A stretch of 15,072 nt of DNA from Succinivibrionaceae bacterium UBA3769 (GCA_002372325.1 DFFT01000008.1:7918-22989), one strand, 5' to 3'. Counted from the first letter of the stretch, positions 5,686-14,212 are shown. Notes: generated by a model not told the origin, from the sequence alone. A program made the numbers and translations.

Positions 5686-7491
5686 CTAAGCGCCGGCCCC
5701 CTCCGGATCCTGTTCCGGAAGCGCCCGGGCCTGCTCCTCCTGATTCCGGGAGGCCTGAGCCAGCTCCAGAGCTTCGTCCAGGGTGGAGGTGAAGCGCACC
5801 TCGGGATGCTTGGCGGCAAAGGAGGACTTCACCATGCAGCGCATGGGCTGGTACTGCACCCCGCAGATAATGAGGGACACGCCTTGCTTCTTCATATCGC
5901 CGCAGAACTGTTCCAGGCAGTGATCGCCCCCCGCATCCAGCATGTTCATGGCGGTAAAGTCCAGAATCAGCTTCTGCCGGTTCAGACAGTCATGCCGGAT
6001 CTTCCGGAAGGTTCTTTCGGCGGAGGCGAAGAACAGCGGGCCGGAGATCCCCAGCACCTCGTACTCGGAGCCCGCTCTTTCAGCGATGTGATGATGGAGG
6101 GAAAGATCGTGCACCTTGGTCATGCGGGCCATGTCTCTCATGAAGATCACCGAGGCCATGATAATGCCGAAGCTGATGGCCACCACCATATCAAACACCA
6201 CCGTACAGAAGATGCAGCAGATCATGATGAGCACGTCGGAGCGCTGGGCGGTCCGGAAGAGATTAACCACCTTGCGCCACTCGCTCATGTTGTAGGCCAC
6301 CAGAAGGAGGAGCGCGGCCATGGCTGAAAGCGGCAGCTCGCTCAGAAGCGGCGCCAGGAACAGAATGGAAACCAGCACCAGCAGGGAATGCACCACCGAG
6401 GCCACGGGAGATGTGCCGCCGGCCTTGACGTTAGCGGCGGATCTCGCAATGGCGGCGGTGGAGGTAATGCCTCCCAGGAACGGAGCCAGCACATTGCCCA
6501 CGCCCTGACCGAAGAGCTCCCCGTTGGAGTGATGCCGGGTGCCGGTCATGCCGTCCAGCACCACGGCGCAGAGCAGGGATTCGATGGCTCCCAGCACCGC
6601 CATGGAAAACGCCGCCACAATAAGAGCCTGAATGGTGGCGAAATCAAAAACCAGCGGCTTGCCGTCGGGGCCGGGAAGATTCCACGGGAGCACGAATTCC
6701 GGCAGGAAGGGAGGAATGCCGTTCCCCTGAGTGCCGTCCGGATTAAGGTAATGAAAACGGCTCCCGATGGTGGCGATTTCCATGCCGGCATAGCTGGTCA
6801 GAATATAGGCGGTGAGAGCGCCCAGAAGCACCGCCGGGAGATGGCCCGGGAAACGGATTTTAAGCTTGCCCCAGACGATGAGGGTAAGCAGGGTTACCGC
6901 TCCTACCGCGGCATCGCCCCAGTTTATTTCGCCTATATTGGCGGCCAGAGCAAAGAGCTTGTCCACAAAGGATTCCGGCATCACGATGTTAAGGCCCAGA
7001 AAATCCTTGACCTGAAGCACGGCGATGACGATGCCGATACCCATGGTAAAGCCTAAGGTCACCTCAATGGGGATAAACTGAATCAGCCGGCCCAGCCGTC
7101 CTGCGGACATAATAAGAAGGAAGCACCCCGCCAGCATGCTGGCCATGCAGAGCCCCGCCATGCCGTAGGTCTGGGTTACCGGATAAAGAATTACCACAAA
7201 GGCGGCGGTGGGCCCGGAGATGCTGTAGCGGGATCCTCCGGTAAGCGCAATCACAACGCCGGCCACGAGAGCAGTGTAAAGGCCGTACTCCGGATTCACC
7301 CCCGTGGCGATGGCCAGAGCCATGGAAAGAGGAATGGCAATGATGCCCACGGTAATTCCAGCCAGAAGATCCTTGAAGAACCTGGCGCGGGTATACTTTT
7401 CCGTAATCATGGAATCCCTGACGGCGCTGCCGAAATGGAACAGGGAATTTTTAAAGGTGACTATGCGTCTCCTGGTGCTTATGGTGCTCAT
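5686..7491 (-). CDS. dauA: SulP-family C4-dicarboxylate transporter DauA (YchM)
   Basis: A SulP/SLC26-type inner-membrane anion transporter with a C-terminal cytoplasmic STAS domain. With the chosen start it has 601 residues. It is very similar to E. coli DauA throughout: EKYTRARF near the N-terminus, AGITVGIIAIPLSMALAIA (transmembrane 1 region), the signature GGSRYSISGPTAAFVVILYP, AIESLLCAVVLDGMTGT and TAAIARSAANVKAG, then a STAS domain at about 474-577 with ISGPLFFASAE and LDAGG. E. coli DauA imports succinate and other C4-dicarboxylates at acidic pH. The reading frame extends upstream to 7722, but the first 77 residues of that version do not fit DauA and lie over the predicted promoter. 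ATG 7491 aligns best with the E. coli start, although its ribosome site is weak; ATG 7410 would remove residues aligned with E. coli. Monocistronic, divergent from aqpZ. Confidence 0.92.
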   Translation of the reverse strand: MSTISTRRRIVTFKNSLFHFGSAVRDSMITEKYTRARFFKDLLAGITVGIIAIPLSMALAIATGVNPEYGLYTALVAGVVIALTGGSRYSISGPTAAFVVILYPVTQTYGMAGLCMASMLAGCFLLIMSAGRLGRLIQFIPIEVTLGFTMGIGIVIAVLQVKDFLGLNIVMPESFVDKLFALAANIGEINWGDAAVGAVTLLTLIVWGKLKIRFPGHLPAVLLGALTAYILTSYAGMEIATIGSRFHYLNPDGTQGNGIPPFLPEFVLPWNLPGPDGKPLVFDFATIQALIVAAFSMAVLGAIESLLCAVVLDGMTGTRHHSNGELFGQGVGNVLAPFLGGITSTAAIARSAANVKAGGTSPVASVVHSLLVLVSILFLAPLLSELPLSAMAALLLLVAYNMSEWRKVVNLFRTAQRSDVLIMICCIFCTVVFDMVVAISFGIIMASVIFMRDMARMTKVHDLSLHHHIAERAGSEYEVLGISGPLFFASAERTFRKIRHDCLNRQKLILDFTAMNMLDAGGDHCLEQFCGDMKKQGVSLIICGVQYQPMRCMVKSSFAAKHPEVRFTSTLDEALELAQASRNQEEQARALPEQDPEGAGA

Positions 7492-7600
7492 ATGATCTGC
7501 CGGGGCTGGAATTGTATAAATAACGAATCCGCTAAAAGAACCCGGCAAACAAAGGCCGTAAGCCGGGTACGAAAGTCGGATATACTTAAAAAGTTTTGGA

Positions 7601-7628
7601 ATTATACAACCTAGATCACATTTTTCAA
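7601..7628 (-). promoter_or_regulatory. Predicted sigma70 promoter of dauA
   Basis: On the minus strand TTGAAA (plus 7623-7628), a 16-bp spacer and a perfect TATAAT (plus 7601-7606) form a good promoter, giving a leader of about 100 nt before ATG 7491. It also argues against translation from the upstream in-frame start at 7722. A single CRP-like half site (AATGTGATCTAG) falls in the spacer. Confidence 0.7.
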
Positions 7629-7690
7629 GAATGTTTTTGAAAAATTGTTCTCCTTTTTCCCCGGTCTTCGCGCTCCCCCGTCTCCGCGCT

Positions 7691-7706
7691 ATTGCCCTGT
7701 GGCAAT
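7691..7706. promoter_or_regulatory. Perfect dyad ATTGCC-N4-GGCAAT, possible operator
   Basis: ATTGCC (7691-7696) and GGCAAT (7701-7706) are exact inverted repeats separated by four bases, overlapping the predicted aqpZ -35 and about 63 bp upstream of the dauA -35. No T run follows, so it looks more like a protein binding site than a terminator. The factor is unknown. Confidence 0.4.
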
Positions 7707-7728
7707 CTTTTCCGTTTTGCATTAAAAT
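7699..7728 (+). promoter_or_regulatory. Candidate promoter of aqpZ
   Basis: GTGGCA (7699-7704, four of six to TTGACA), an 18-bp spacer and TAAAAT (7723-7728) give a modest sigma70 match, with a start near 7735 and a leader of about 45 nt. The -35 overlaps the dyad at 7691-7706. Confidence 0.4.
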
Positions 7729-7780
7729 CCGCGGGCGGGAGTGGAGAACGCATCTCCAGTTTAATCAGGACTAAATAACA

Positions 7781-8470
7781 ATGTTAAAAAAATGTTTTGC
7801 TGAAATTTTCGGCACCTTCTGGCTGGTATTCGGCGGCTGCGGCACTGCTCTTTTTGCCTGCGGTCTCCAGAATGTCGGCGTGGGCTATGCGGGCGTATCC
7901 CTGGCCTTCGGTCTTACCGTTCTTACCATGGCCTATGCCGTAGGACACATCAGCGGCGGACACTTCAACCCGGCAGTATCTCTGGGTCTCTGGGCCGGCG
8001 GCCGTTTCTCCGGCAAGGAGCTTGTGCCGTACATTGTGTCCCAGTTAGTTGGCGGCATCATCGCAGCAGCTCTTCTTTACCTTATCTTCACCGGCAAGAC
8101 CGGTCAGGTACCCGGCGGCTTCGCTTCCAACGGCTACGGCGAGCACTCTCCCGAGGGCTACAGCTTCCTGGCCTGCGCCGTTACCGAGGTAGTTCTCACT
8201 GCTTTGTTCCTGTTCATCATTCACGGCAGCACTGACAAGAGAGCTCCGGCCGGCTTTGCTCCCATCGCCATCGGTCTCGGACTTACTCTGATTCACCTGA
8301 TCTCCATTCCGGTGACCAACACCTCCGTGAATCCGGCCCGCAGTATCGCCGTTGCCCTCTTTGCTGACGGCTGGGCTCTTTCCCAGGTATGGTTCTTCAT
8401 TGTATTCCCCGTTATCGGCGGCATGCTGGGCGGTATCGCTTACAGATTTCTTCTTGAAGACAAACAGTAA
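7781..8470 (+). CDS. aqpZ: Aquaporin Z
   Basis: A 229-residue MIP-family water channel of the inner membrane, with six predicted transmembrane helices and two NPA half-helices: HFNPAVS (Asn63-Pro64-Ala65) and SVNPARS (184-186). The selectivity filter Phe43, His172, Thr181 and Arg187 is that of water-specific AqpZ (E. coli Phe43, His174, Thr183, Arg189). The narrow pore residues and the length argue against a glycerol facilitator, which would have a wider filter and be about 280 residues. ATG 7781 is preceded by CAGGA (7766-7770). It is monocistronic, with a terminator 23 nt downstream, and is transcribed away from dauA. A role in rapid water exchange during osmotic change is expected from the family. 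Confidence 0.95.
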   Translation: MLKKCFAEIFGTFWLVFGGCGTALFACGLQNVGVGYAGVSLAFGLTVLTMAYAVGHISGGHFNPAVSLGLWAGGRFSGKELVPYIVSQLVGGIIAAALLYLIFTGKTGQVPGGFASNGYGEHSPEGYSFLACAVTEVVLTALFLFIIHGSTDKRAPAGFAPIAIGLGLTLIHLISIPVTNTSVNPARSIAVALFADGWALSQVWFFIVFPVIGGMLGGIAYRFLLEDKQ

Positions 8471-8492
8471 CTGACATCCCCACTCCCCGAAG

Positions 8493-8519
8493 CCCCGGCC
8501 GGAAACTGCCGGGGTTTTT
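8493..8519 (+). terminator. Intrinsic terminator of aqpZ
   Basis: CCCCGGC (8493-8499) pairs with GCCGGGG (8508-8514) around an 8-nt loop, followed directly by five T (8515-8519). Confidence 0.92.
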
Positions 8520-8669
8520 CATTTTTCAGGAGGGAAAGGAAATAAGAAGATCCGGTGTAAACCTGAGGATCCGGCGGTGACAGGGTGCATGGCAGCAGGT
8601 TTGTCGGTTGCCGTGGTTTGGCGGGGCCAGTATCAGGCGGATTTGTTCCCTTTCCGCCCGGAAAAATTA

Positions 8670-8685
8670 TGTGACGCCATTCACA
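8670..8685. promoter_or_regulatory. CRP (cAMP receptor protein) binding site, perfect core
   Basis: TGTGA (8670-8674), six bases and TCACA (8681-8685) match the CRP consensus core exactly, with A/T-rich flanks on both sides. The 310-bp gap 8471-8780 holds no gene. The site lies about 100 bp before the start of the 157-aa membrane protein. Its centre (8677.5) is about 41 bp before a start expected from GATTAT at 8706-8711 (class II geometry), or about 51 bp before the start expected from TATCAT at 8717-8722. CRP itself is not encoded in the window. Confidence 0.65.
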
Positions 8686-8693
8686 AATTTTTA

Positions 8694-8722
8694 TTGCATT
8701 TGCAGGATTATCACAGTATCAT
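8694..8722 (+). promoter_or_regulatory. Predicted promoter of the 157-aa membrane protein
   Basis: TTGCAT (8694-8699), a 17-bp spacer and TATCAT (8717-8722) form a reasonable sigma70 promoter, giving a leader of about 50 nt. An alternative -10, GATTAT (8706-8711), would place the upstream CRP site at the class II position. Confidence 0.5.
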
Positions 8723-8780
8723 GCGGCCTCATTTCGGGGTTTGAAGCTCCGCGTTTCACTGATTACAAGAGAGAACAGTT

Positions 8781-9254
8781 ATGAAAGATTTTTTTATCAG
8801 CGCTGGCAGAGTATGCTTTGTAATTTTCATAGTTGGCTCGTGTCTGGTCACTGTCTATCAGGCCATTATGGCCATGCACTATGCCGGGTTCTTTTGGGGA
8901 GTCTGTGTTTTCATAAGCGGTGTCTTTACAATAATGCTGATCGGCTATGTCGTATCACTGCTGGAAGACATTCACGACAGAACCGGCAAACGCGATCAGC
9001 GCCTAGATATGCAGCAGTCTTCCGAGATATCCAAAATCAAAAAGGATCTTGAAAAAAGCCTTCAGAGCATTAACGAAATAAGAGACATTCTGAATTTCCA
9101 AAGCAAAAACCTGTCAGCTCTGGCAGATGTCAGCACTGACAGCGACAACGGCAGGGAACCGGTTACGCCAAAGGCTGACAGCCAGTCATCCGATGCCCAG
9201 GCAACAGAATCAGCTCCGGCATCCAGCTGGTCAAAGGGAATCAAACACAGCTGA
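8781..9254 (+). CDS. Small membrane protein with coiled coil, unknown function
   Basis: Not recognised as a known family. The 157-residue product has two hydrophobic segments forming a hairpin (about 10-31 and 36-60), so both ends probably face the cytoplasm. A charged amphipathic stretch follows at about 78-115 (EISKIKKDLEKSLQSI) and is likely to form a coiled coil, then a Ser/Asp/Ala-rich flexible tail to 157. This plan suggests a membrane-anchored scaffold or oligomer. ATG 8781 is preceded by AAGAGAG (8767-8773, 7 nt spacing). The gene is alone behind a predicted CRP-dependent promoter and is convergent with the giant helicase gene. An overlapping frame starting at 8741 was left out because it lacks a ribosome site and has no domain features. 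Confidence 0.75.
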   Translation: MKDFFISAGRVCFVIFIVGSCLVTVYQAIMAMHYAGFFWGVCVFISGVFTIMLIGYVVSLLEDIHDRTGKRDQRLDMQQSSEISKIKKDLEKSLQSINEIRDILNFQSKNLSALADVSTDSDNGREPVTPKADSQSSDAQATESAPASSWSKGIKHS

Positions 9255-9313
9255 TCATCCCCGGCCTGCTCCCGGCCATCAACAGCCAGCCCTGGCCTCC
9301 CTGTTCATTCCGG

Positions 9314-9347
9314 AAAAACAGAACCGCGGTTTTATCCGCGGCCCTGT
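9314..9347 (-). terminator. Intrinsic terminator of the helicase gene
   Basis: Read on the minus strand, ACAGGGCCGCGG and CCGCGGTTCTGT pair over 12 bp (two G-U wobbles in RNA; plus 9318-9329 with 9336-9347) around a 6-nt loop, followed by five T (plus 9314-9318). It lies about 48 nt after the helicase stop. On the plus strand the same hairpin has no T tail, so it is a weaker end for the convergent 157-aa gene. Confidence 0.75.
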
Positions 9348-9394
9348 ATCCGGTTTTCAGGGGGGCTGGCTTCCCCGGACGTCTTCGTCTTTCC

Positions 9395-12300
9395 CTAACT
9401 CCGCGGGAACTTAAAGGTCATCCCGTTCTCCGTATCGGTGATGGTGATGCCCTGTTCATCCCTGGCGTATTTAAACGGCGTGGGAGACTCGTCCTCGGTT
9501 TTAATGATCCGCCCGTCTTCCTTTAGCGCAAAGTCCCCGTCCTTCGGGAAATTGCCCTGCTTGATCTTCACGAACAAATCCTCCTCGTCGTTATCAAGCT
9601 TTATGGAAAGCTCATACTTGCCGGGATTGAACTTAAACCGGTAGTCGTGGAGGGTATAGTCGGTGAACACGTTTCCGGCTTTCTTCTCTTTTCCGGCGCT
9701 TTCAAAAGCAGCGGGAAGCGGCGCCTTGATTTCAACCTTCTGCGGCGCTTCGTCAGGCTTGCGATTGCCGCTCAGCATGCCTTCCGGCAAAATCCCCACG
9801 TTCTCAACACCGTCATCCTTGTTCGGATTCCGGAACATGGGTTTTCTGACGGGGCCGCGGGAATCCTTCCGGCCCGGCTGGTTTGGCTGATTCCAGGGGC
9901 CGCGGTGTCTTCTGAGGGGCTCTCTCCCGCCTCTGTCCCGCGGCTTGGCGGCATCAGTCTGATGGGTCTCGCTGGTGTCACCGGCTTTATTCTCGGCTTT
10001 ATTCTCGGCTTTATCTTCGGCTTTGCCCTCTGCTTTATCCTCGGTTTTATCCTTGTTTTTGTCACCGGTTTTCAGCATGTCCGCGGGTTTCGGCCGGGCG
10101 GGCTTCTGCTTGTCCGAAGGCAGGGACATCACAGCCTTGTAAATATCGCCCCATCTCCCGAATTTAAAATCCGGGAAATGATCGTCATTGGGATTGATGA
10201 CATCGGTGAGACCGAGATCCCGAATCTTATCAAGAGCCAGACTAATGGTGCTGTTATATTTGTCCAGATCATCTTCGTGGGTCTTCGCCTGCTTAATCCT
10301 GCAGATAATCCAGCGGATTTCCAGCTCCCGGGTCAGATCCACGTCAAGAGTCTTATTCTCAGCCCACTCATAGTATTTCTGCGCATCCACGTAATAGGCG
10401 CGTTTTTCCATAAGGACGCCCATCTCATACATGAAAAGCCAGTCCCACTTCGCGGATTTGATGTCGCTGAATTTTTTATCCAAAAAGATATAAAAATCCC
10501 TGACGCATCTCCGGTACTGCTCCTGAAAGTCCCCGTCTCCCCGGAGTCGCAGCACCTTGTTGACAGTCTCCAGAAAAGCCGGAGTCCGGATTTCCCGGAT
10601 CTTCGTCAGCGTCTCCATCAAAAGATTGAGATCCGTGGAAATGTACTTGTCATGGGAGAGCTTGGCGTTCGCCACATCACCCCAGCGGTAAATAAACAGG
10701 GCTTCAATGCAGTCCTCGGCATATCTGAAGCCGTTCTGCCGAGCCAGATTGCCGTACTCCTTGGCTTCCCGGAGATCCAGAGCATTCGTCCAGAGATACA
10801 TCAGATTGTCCGGGATCTCCTCCTTGGCGCCCTTGGCCACAAATGACCGGGCCACAATCTTGCGCTGATAGGGCTCAAGAACGGCGTTTCTGTCGGAGCG
10901 GAAATCCTCCACCACCTGCTCCATCCATGAGGGATCCTCCGTCTGTTCCCGATAGGCCAGATTGGCGGGGTATGGCAGGAGACGGCACTGCGCCTGATAA
11001 AATTCCTTCGGCCGGGACTTCAGCTTCTCCCAGATCGCCACCGCTCTGGCAAACTCTTCAGCCTTGAAGGCCATGAGAGCAAGGTCGTTCTTGTTCACCT
11101 CAATGTAGTACTTCTTGTCCAGCTCCTCAGCCATATTGAGGATCGGATCCAGATCATTCTTGTTTACCGTGGTGGTGTTGGGAATATTCTTGAGGATCAG
11201 GTTAAGCACGGCGGACCAGATGTCGGAATTGAGATTGTCCAGAAGCTTCTCGGCGCCGGTTGCCAGCTTTTCCTTCAGATTGCTGAGATCCATTTTGAAT
11301 TCGTTGAGAGTAACACGCTTCTTAATGGCATGCTGGGATAGGGTCACTCTGAGATCCGAGGTCTTCCCGGCGAGCTTGCTGATGGATTCCACAATAAAGC
11401 GAAGCTCCGTCTTGTTGTCAGCGTCCATGCTCCAGTAATCATCCAGCGCATTGGCATAATCCTGAATCTTCTCGAAATTCTCCGCCGCCTGCCTGAAGTC
11501 CCGGTCATACCGGAAGGCATAAGCCTCGCAGGTGGTGACCTCCAGCATATTGTTCTGTTCCCGGTAACGGGCAGCCGCCTGGCGCATGAGTCCGGCATCC
11601 AGAAGATCCATGGCTCTGGCCTTGGTGCCCCGGGCGATTTCCTCGAGATTGAGGAGGCCAATCTTGCTGATATCGTCCACATCACCCTTGACGATAAAGC
11701 CCAGAAGCGCATTGTCACATTCCCATTTGGACTTGGCGATCATTCTCTTGTTTACCTCGGTGATCTGATCCTGCAGCAGGGGATCATCGCTGGCAAATGC
11801 GAAGGTCCAGAAGGATTCGTCATTAAAATCAGTGAGAATGAAGAGCTTGTTGCTGGCGCGGGTAGCGGAAACGTACGCATTGCTCAGGAAGTACTTCATC
11901 TCGATTTCCCGGGACTCGGTATCCGGCTCCGGATTGTCGGAGCTGTACCAGCTTTGAAGATTGTGAATCCGAAGCTCCTTAAGACGATCAAAGCCGTAAA
12001 TCGCCACCCGGGGATATTCCAGTCCCTTGGCCTGGGCCGGGTTGTAAATGGTGATGCTCTTTGCCGAGCCGTCCTCGTAGAACTCGACGAAATCCTTTAT
12101 GGGCGAGTTCTGAATGAAATCCTTCGGACTCTGGCCCTCGCTGCAGGGGATAATCAGCACCGTGCCCATCTTGCTCAGTTCTTTCCATACCAGGGGATTG
12201 GCCGGAGAAAGACAGAGCACCGGATCCGGCTTTTCCTGACAGTGATACGGGATCTGCGGGGTGAACTTCTCATCATAGCCGCAGCGGGTCTGCCGGAGAA

Positions 12301-14212
12301 GCTGCAGTCTGTTTGCCAGCTTGGTGATGGCGGCGGGAGAGCGGTAGTTATGCTTGAGCACCACGGGATCCGGAGCTCCCACGTTCTTTGACATGGTCAC
12401 CCGAATAAGCCTGGTGGTGAAATAGGATCTCAGGGAATTCCAGCTGAAGCCAGTGGGGTTCAGGGTCTGGAACTCGTCGCCGGCAAAGACGAAGGGAAGC
12501 TTGAAGAGGGTCTTTTCATCATAAACCCGGCGCTGGGAGAAGATGGAGATCTGCAGGATAAATTCGATCTCCGTTCTGGTGAAATCCTGAGACTCGTCAC
12601 AGAAGATGGCGCTGAACTTCGGCTTTACGCAGGTCTCGCAGCTGTCATCGTCGGGGGCCAGGCAGTAACGCACCAGATCCTGATCATCCCACAGTCCTTC
12701 ATCATCCTGAAGGCCGCTGTACCACTTTTCCCAGACCACGTCGTAGACGGTTTTAAAGACCTCATCGGACACGCTCTTATATGACTTGCCGATATTCTCG
12801 TAAAGCTCCGGCGAGAGGTATTCATCGGCATTCCACCCCTTGATATAGGTTCTGATAACGTGCCAGCTTACGGCAGGACCGAACTTTTCAGCCGCAGCGG
12901 GATCCTTGTTGAACTTCTTAAGCCAGAGATCCCGGAACCGGGCATAGGTCACATGATGGTTCGGCGTAAATCTCTTCTGCACCGTTCCCGGCACGCTGTC
13001 CTCGATAAACTGCTTCACCAGCTGCTGAAAGACGTGGAACGAACTGTCAAAGTGAGGCTTGATGTCATCATCAAAGCTCAGTTTGATTTCCTTAAGCTTC
13101 TTGGTATAGGCGTGGTTTCTGGTATAGAGATTCACTGCCAGCTTTTTGGCATTCTCAATAAGATTGGAGCTGTAGGAGATATATACCGGAGGATGCTCCC
13201 TGAGGTGTTCCAGGTATCTCAGGAAATACTCGGCAAAGAGGTACTGCAGCATGGTGGACTTGCCGCTCCCCGCTCTCCCGGTTAAAAACAGCGGGAACTG
13301 GATTTCCCGGGAAACGATGTCCAGTTCCTCCGGGGACAGGATGAAATTGCTGTTCTCATCCTTTTCCATATCCCACCAGAAATCCTTGTCCCCTTCCAGC
13401 ATGGAATAGGGATAGGCCCGGACGCTCATGTTCTCCAGCTCAGTCATGTCCGGAGCGGCGCCGCCAAGCTTATGCTCCTCCTTGAAGGCTTTGATGTCCT
13501 CGTCAGTACCCAGCTTGAGGAGATAATAGTTATCAGCTTTAGGATCGTCAGGATCCGGTTCGGGACGCAGACAGAGAATCTTCTTGCCGGCTTCCCCGAA
13601 GGACTTCTCAATAAAACCGTAGGCGTCAGCGTAAAGCGCTTCATCAATCATTTCCAGAAGAGCGTCAATTACCTTCATGGGATCCTTGAAGCTGGCCGAT
13701 CTGGTGGTTTCAAGCCAGTATTTGGACTCGATGATCTTGGTGTCGAAGATGGTATGGGTAATACCGGATCCTCTTTGAATGTAATTGTTCTCATAAGGAT
13801 CGAGATCCGGGAGCTCCACGGGATCATCGTGAGCCTTAAGCTTTTCCGCAATGATCTTCTCGTACGCGTCCCAGTCGGCATAGCGCATTCCCACCAGACT
13901 TTCGCGCTTTTCGTCAGCGGTGCTGCCGGTATAGAATTCCTCATAGTCCTTGTCTCCCCGGGTAAAGACCTTAAGAGCCACGTAGCAGCGCACCTGCTGG
14001 TTTTCCACCGTCATGTTCCGGTAGGCAAGAATGATGCGGAAGTTGGAAAGGCGCTTCTTGATATAATTACCAAAGCTGAAGTTCATTTCCGCAGGATGAC
14101 AGTAGTCAATATAGCTTTCCGCATCCCGCTTGAATCTCTTGAAAAAATTGACGCAATTGTACTTCTTCGCTTCACTCTCGTACTGACTTGTCTGCATGAC
14201 AAAGCATCTCAT
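9395..14212 (-). CDS. Giant UvrD/Rep-like superfamily 1 helicase with helical-repeat and charged C-terminal regions
   Basis: A protein of 1605 residues. The N-terminal 300 residues are not recognised. The helicase core follows: Walker A GRAGSGKS (312-319), motif II CDESQD (538-543), motif III AGDEFQTLNPTGF (577-589), motif IV KHNYRSP (620-626), motif V NPAQAKGLEYP (724-734) and motif VI YVSATRAS (780-787). These are the ATP-binding and translocation motifs of UvrD/Rep enzymes. Residues about 855-1340 are almost wholly helical, with TPR-like or clathrin-like pairs (DAGLMRQAAARYREQ; RDFRQAAENFEKI). At 1391-1411 there is a KAEx repeat, then an RG-rich linker (1425-1460), and a small, probably beta-rich domain at 1514-1605. 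ATG 14212 has AAGGAG 6 nt upstream. The core plus helical repeats recalls TRANK1-like helicases; the closest known role is unknown. No nuclease motif is evident. The gene is single, with its own terminator. Confidence 0.88.
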   Translation of the reverse strand: MRCFVMQTSQYESEAKKYNCVNFFKRFKRDAESYIDYCHPAEMNFSFGNYIKKRLSNFRIILAYRNMTVENQQVRCYVALKVFTRGDKDYEEFYTGSTADEKRESLVGMRYADWDAYEKIIAEKLKAHDDPVELPDLDPYENNYIQRGSGITHTIFDTKIIESKYWLETTRSASFKDPMKVIDALLEMIDEALYADAYGFIEKSFGEAGKKILCLRPEPDPDDPKADNYYLLKLGTDEDIKAFKEEHKLGGAAPDMTELENMSVRAYPYSMLEGDKDFWWDMEKDENSNFILSPEELDIVSREIQFPLFLTGRAGSGKSTMLQYLFAEYFLRYLEHLREHPPVYISYSSNLIENAKKLAVNLYTRNHAYTKKLKEIKLSFDDDIKPHFDSSFHVFQQLVKQFIEDSVPGTVQKRFTPNHHVTYARFRDLWLKKFNKDPAAAEKFGPAVSWHVIRTYIKGWNADEYLSPELYENIGKSYKSVSDEVFKTVYDVVWEKWYSGLQDDEGLWDDQDLVRYCLAPDDDSCETCVKPKFSAIFCDESQDFTRTEIEFILQISIFSQRRVYDEKTLFKLPFVFAGDEFQTLNPTGFSWNSLRSYFTTRLIRVTMSKNVGAPDPVVLKHNYRSPAAITKLANRLQLLRQTRCGYDEKFTPQIPYHCQEKPDPVLCLSPANPLVWKELSKMGTVLIIPCSEGQSPKDFIQNSPIKDFVEFYEDGSAKSITIYNPAQAKGLEYPRVAIYGFDRLKELRIHNLQSWYSSDNPEPDTESREIEMKYFLSNAYVSATRASNKLFILTDFNDESFWTFAFASDDPLLQDQITEVNKRMIAKSKWECDNALLGFIVKGDVDDISKIGLLNLEEIARGTKARAMDLLDAGLMRQAAARYREQNNMLEVTTCEAYAFRYDRDFRQAAENFEKIQDYANALDDYWSMDADNKTELRFIVESISKLAGKTSDLRVTLSQHAIKKRVTLNEFKMDLSNLKEKLATGAEKLLDNLNSDIWSAVLNLILKNIPNTTTVNKNDLDPILNMAEELDKKYYIEVNKNDLALMAFKAEEFARAVAIWEKLKSRPKEFYQAQCRLLPYPANLAYREQTEDPSWMEQVVEDFRSDRNAVLEPYQRKIVARSFVAKGAKEEIPDNLMYLWTNALDLREAKEYGNLARQNGFRYAEDCIEALFIYRWGDVANAKLSHDKYISTDLNLLMETLTKIREIRTPAFLETVNKVLRLRGDGDFQEQYRRCVRDFYIFLDKKFSDIKSAKWDWLFMYEMGVLMEKRAYYVDAQKYYEWAENKTLDVDLTRELEIRWIICRIKQAKTHEDDLDKYNSTISLALDKIRDLGLTDVINPNDDHFPDFKFGRWGDIYKAVMSLPSDKQKPARPKPADMLKTGDKNKDKTEDKAEGKAEDKAENKAENKAGDTSETHQTDAAKPRDRGGREPLRRHRGPWNQPNQPGRKDSRGPVRKPMFRNPNKDDGVENVGILPEGMLSGNRKPDEAPQKVEIKAPLPAAFESAGKEKKAGNVFTDYTLHDYRFKFNPGKYELSIKLDNDEEDLFVKIKQGNFPKDGDFALKEDGRIIKTEDESPTPFKYARDEQGITITDTENGMTFKFPRS
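9983..10054. repeat. Six tandem 12-bp units inside the helicase gene
   Basis: Six consecutive 12-bp units (consensus GGCTTTATCCTC on the plus strand; first two identical GGCTTTATTCTC) encode the KAE[D/N/G] tetrapeptide series near residues 1387-1410 of the helicase. Copy-number change in whole units keeps the reading frame, so the tract could vary between strains. Confidence 0.9.

Noticed and set aside
7611..7625. CRP-like half site (AATGTGATCTAG on the minus strand) in the dauA promoter.
   Set aside because: Only one half matches; the second half does not resemble TCACA, and the position within the spacer is not that of a normal activator site.
7492..7722. A 77-residue N-terminal extension of dauA from the upstream in-frame start at 7722.
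   Set aside because: The extension does not resemble DauA, and the best predicted dauA promoter (7601-7628) lies inside it.
9983..10054. Regular repeats that could suggest a CRISPR array.
   Set aside because: The units are 12 bp, contiguous without spacers, and encode protein sequence in the helicase frame.
9647..10846. A 399-codon frame opposite the helicase gene.
   Set aside because: It mirrors the coding frame of the helicase, has no ribosome site of note, and its repetitive hydrophobic part is just the antisense of the KAEx repeat.
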